From contig DATKIB010000171.1 of assembly GCA_035509915.1 (NCBI GenBank), positions 1 through 24,452 on the forward strand: 24,452 bases of DNA. Direction: 5' to 3'. Position 1 is the stretch's first letter. Each line of letters starts with the position of its first letter. The notes below the pieces were generated by a model. It was not told where the DNA came from and ran no database searches. It saw only the letters and a list, made by a program, of their open reading frames with translations. The position numbers were made by a program, and so were the translations under genes. Of this stretch, positions 23,492 through 24,452 are shown piece by piece. Source of the DNA: Bog-564 sp035509915. Lineage in GTDB: Bacteria; Actinomycetota; Acidimicrobiia; Acidimicrobiales; UBA8190.

Positions 23492-24452
23492 ATGCCGGCT
23501 CTCGTCCGCCCCATGCTGGCCGAGGCTGGAACGCTTCCCGCCCAGGACGAGGGCTGGAGCTACGAGATCAAGTGGGACGGGCTGCGAGCGATCCTCTACG
23601 TCGAGGACGCCGACATCAGGATCGTCACCCGCAACGACCGGGTCGTCACGGTGGCCTATCCCGAGCTCCGGCCCATCGGTGAGCAGATCGGATCCTCTCG
23701 GGTGGTGCTCGACGGCGAGATCGTGGCGCTCGACGACATCGGTCGCCCGAGCTTCGGGCGGCTCCAGCAGCGAATGCACGTCACAGACGCCGCCAAGGCG
23801 CGCCGTCTCGCCGAAGAATTCCCTGTCACGTACATGGCCTTCGATCTTCTGTACCTCGACGGCCGAATGCTCCTCGACCTTCCATACGACGAGCGTCGTG
23901 CGCAGCTTGAAGCGATGGCCTTCGACGGCCTGCTGATGGGGCTCACGCCCGCGTTCCGTGATGCCTCGGGCGCGGACGTGCTGTGGGCTGCACGAGAGCA
24001 GGGTCTCGAGGGCGTCGTTGCCAAGCGGCGCGCGAGCGCATACAAGCCCGGCAGGAGATCACGTGATTGGGTGAAGGTCAAGATCTTCCGTACCCAGGAG
24101 GTGGTGGTGGGGGGTTACACCGAGGGCACCGGCCGACGACGCGGGTCGATCGGCGCGCTGCTCCTCGGCATCCCCGAGGGCGACCGGCTCCGCTACGTCG
24201 GCAAGGTCGGCACGGGGTTCACCGATGAGGAGCTCGACGCCTTGGGCAGTCGCTTCGCGCCCATCCGACAGATCGCGAGCCCTTTCGCACAGCGGCTTCC
24301 GGCAGCGCACGAGGCTCGGGCCACCTGGGTGCGCCCGAGCGAGGTCGGCGAGGTGAGCTTCAGCGAATGGACGACCGAGGGCCGGTTGCGCCAGGCCTCG
24401 TGGCGCGGCATTCGCCCCGACAAGAGTCCGTCCGACGTGCGCATCGAGCGTT
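23492..24452 (+). CDS. ATP-dependent DNA ligase (LigC/LigD-ligase-domain type), partial
   Basis: Begins MPALVRPMLAEAG and runs in frame for 320 codons to the window edge without a stop, so only the very C-terminus is missing. The adenylation lysine is Lys27 in YEIKWDGLR. Further nucleotidyltransferase motifs: LDGEIVALDD with Asp74-Glu76, EGVVAKRRASAYKPGRRS (Glu173), and DWVKVK at 192-197. The OB-fold part contains VVVGGYTEGTGRRRGSIGALLLG and, near the end, TEGRLRQASWRGIRPDKSPSD. It matches stand-alone LigC or the ligase domain of LigD used in non-homologous end joining or repair; no Ku or polymerase domain is in the window. ATG at 23492 is the only ATG/GTG/TTG start in frame before the conserved part; an upstream TAG at 23414 closes the frame. 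Confidence 0.9.
   Translation, partial: MPALVRPMLAEAGTLPAQDEGWSYEIKWDGLRAILYVEDADIRIVTRNDRVVTVAYPELRPIGEQIGSSRVVLDGEIVALDDIGRPSFGRLQQRMHVTDAAKARRLAEEFPVTYMAFDLLYLDGRMLLDLPYDERRAQLEAMAFDGLLMGLTPAFRDASGADVLWAAREQGLEGVVAKRRASAYKPGRRSRDWVKVKIFRTQEVVVGGYTEGTGRRRGSIGALLLGIPEGDRLRYVGKVGTGFTDEELDALGSRFAPIRQIASPFAQRLPAAHEARATWVRPSEVGEVSFSEWTTEGRLRQASWRGIRPDKSPSDVRIER

Overview
The window is high-GC, gene-dense DNA from an actinomycete-type bacterium. I favour Acidimicrobiia or a close relative, as an inference from gene content only. The supporting genes are four different luciferase-like (probably F420-dependent) oxidoreductases, a FadD19-like acyl-CoA ligase coupled to a DUF2630 protein, an actinobacterial-type Fpg/Nei glycosylase, a HupB-like HU protein with a long Lys/Ala tail, and a G-type halohydrin-dehalogenase-like protein (the type enzyme, HheG, is from Ilumatobacter). 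No rRNA, tRNA, CRISPR, transposase or phage gene was seen. No gene-free stretch exceeds 300 bases; the longest is 23308-23491, where I see nothing certain.

Layout. 1-2865 (minus): Fpg/Nei glycosylase, DUF2630 protein and acyl-CoA ligase, probably one transcript. 2930-6421 (plus): a secreted TAP-like alpha/beta hydrolase lipoprotein, a DUF2889 protein and a 5'-3' exonuclease-fold protein. 6429-14700: a complete Kdp potassium system. The structural operon (a small membrane ORF, kdpF, kdpA, kdpB, kdpC, then the N-terminal half of KdpD) runs on the plus strand. A divergent pair, the histidine-kinase half of KdpD and kdpE, runs on the minus strand. The shared control region carries two pairs of TTCAG direct repeats with an 11-bp period, a good candidate KdpE operator. 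KdpD is therefore split into two proteins encoded on either side of kdpFABC.

14776-22649 is an accessory catabolic-looking stretch: four luciferase-like oxidoreductases, a halohydrin-dehalogenase-like SDR with its own consensus promoter and a perfect palindrome over the -10/+1 region, an L,D-transpeptidase, and a cytoplasmic-looking arylsulfatase. 22717-24452: an HU-type nucleoid protein, and divergent from it an ATP-dependent DNA ligase cut by the window edge.

The most notable items are the halohydrin-dehalogenase-like gene with its promoter/operator, the split KdpD with the TTCAG repeat array, and the extra small membrane ORF translationally coupled to kdpF. Nothing in the window is an obviously new multi-gene system; these are unusual versions of known families.
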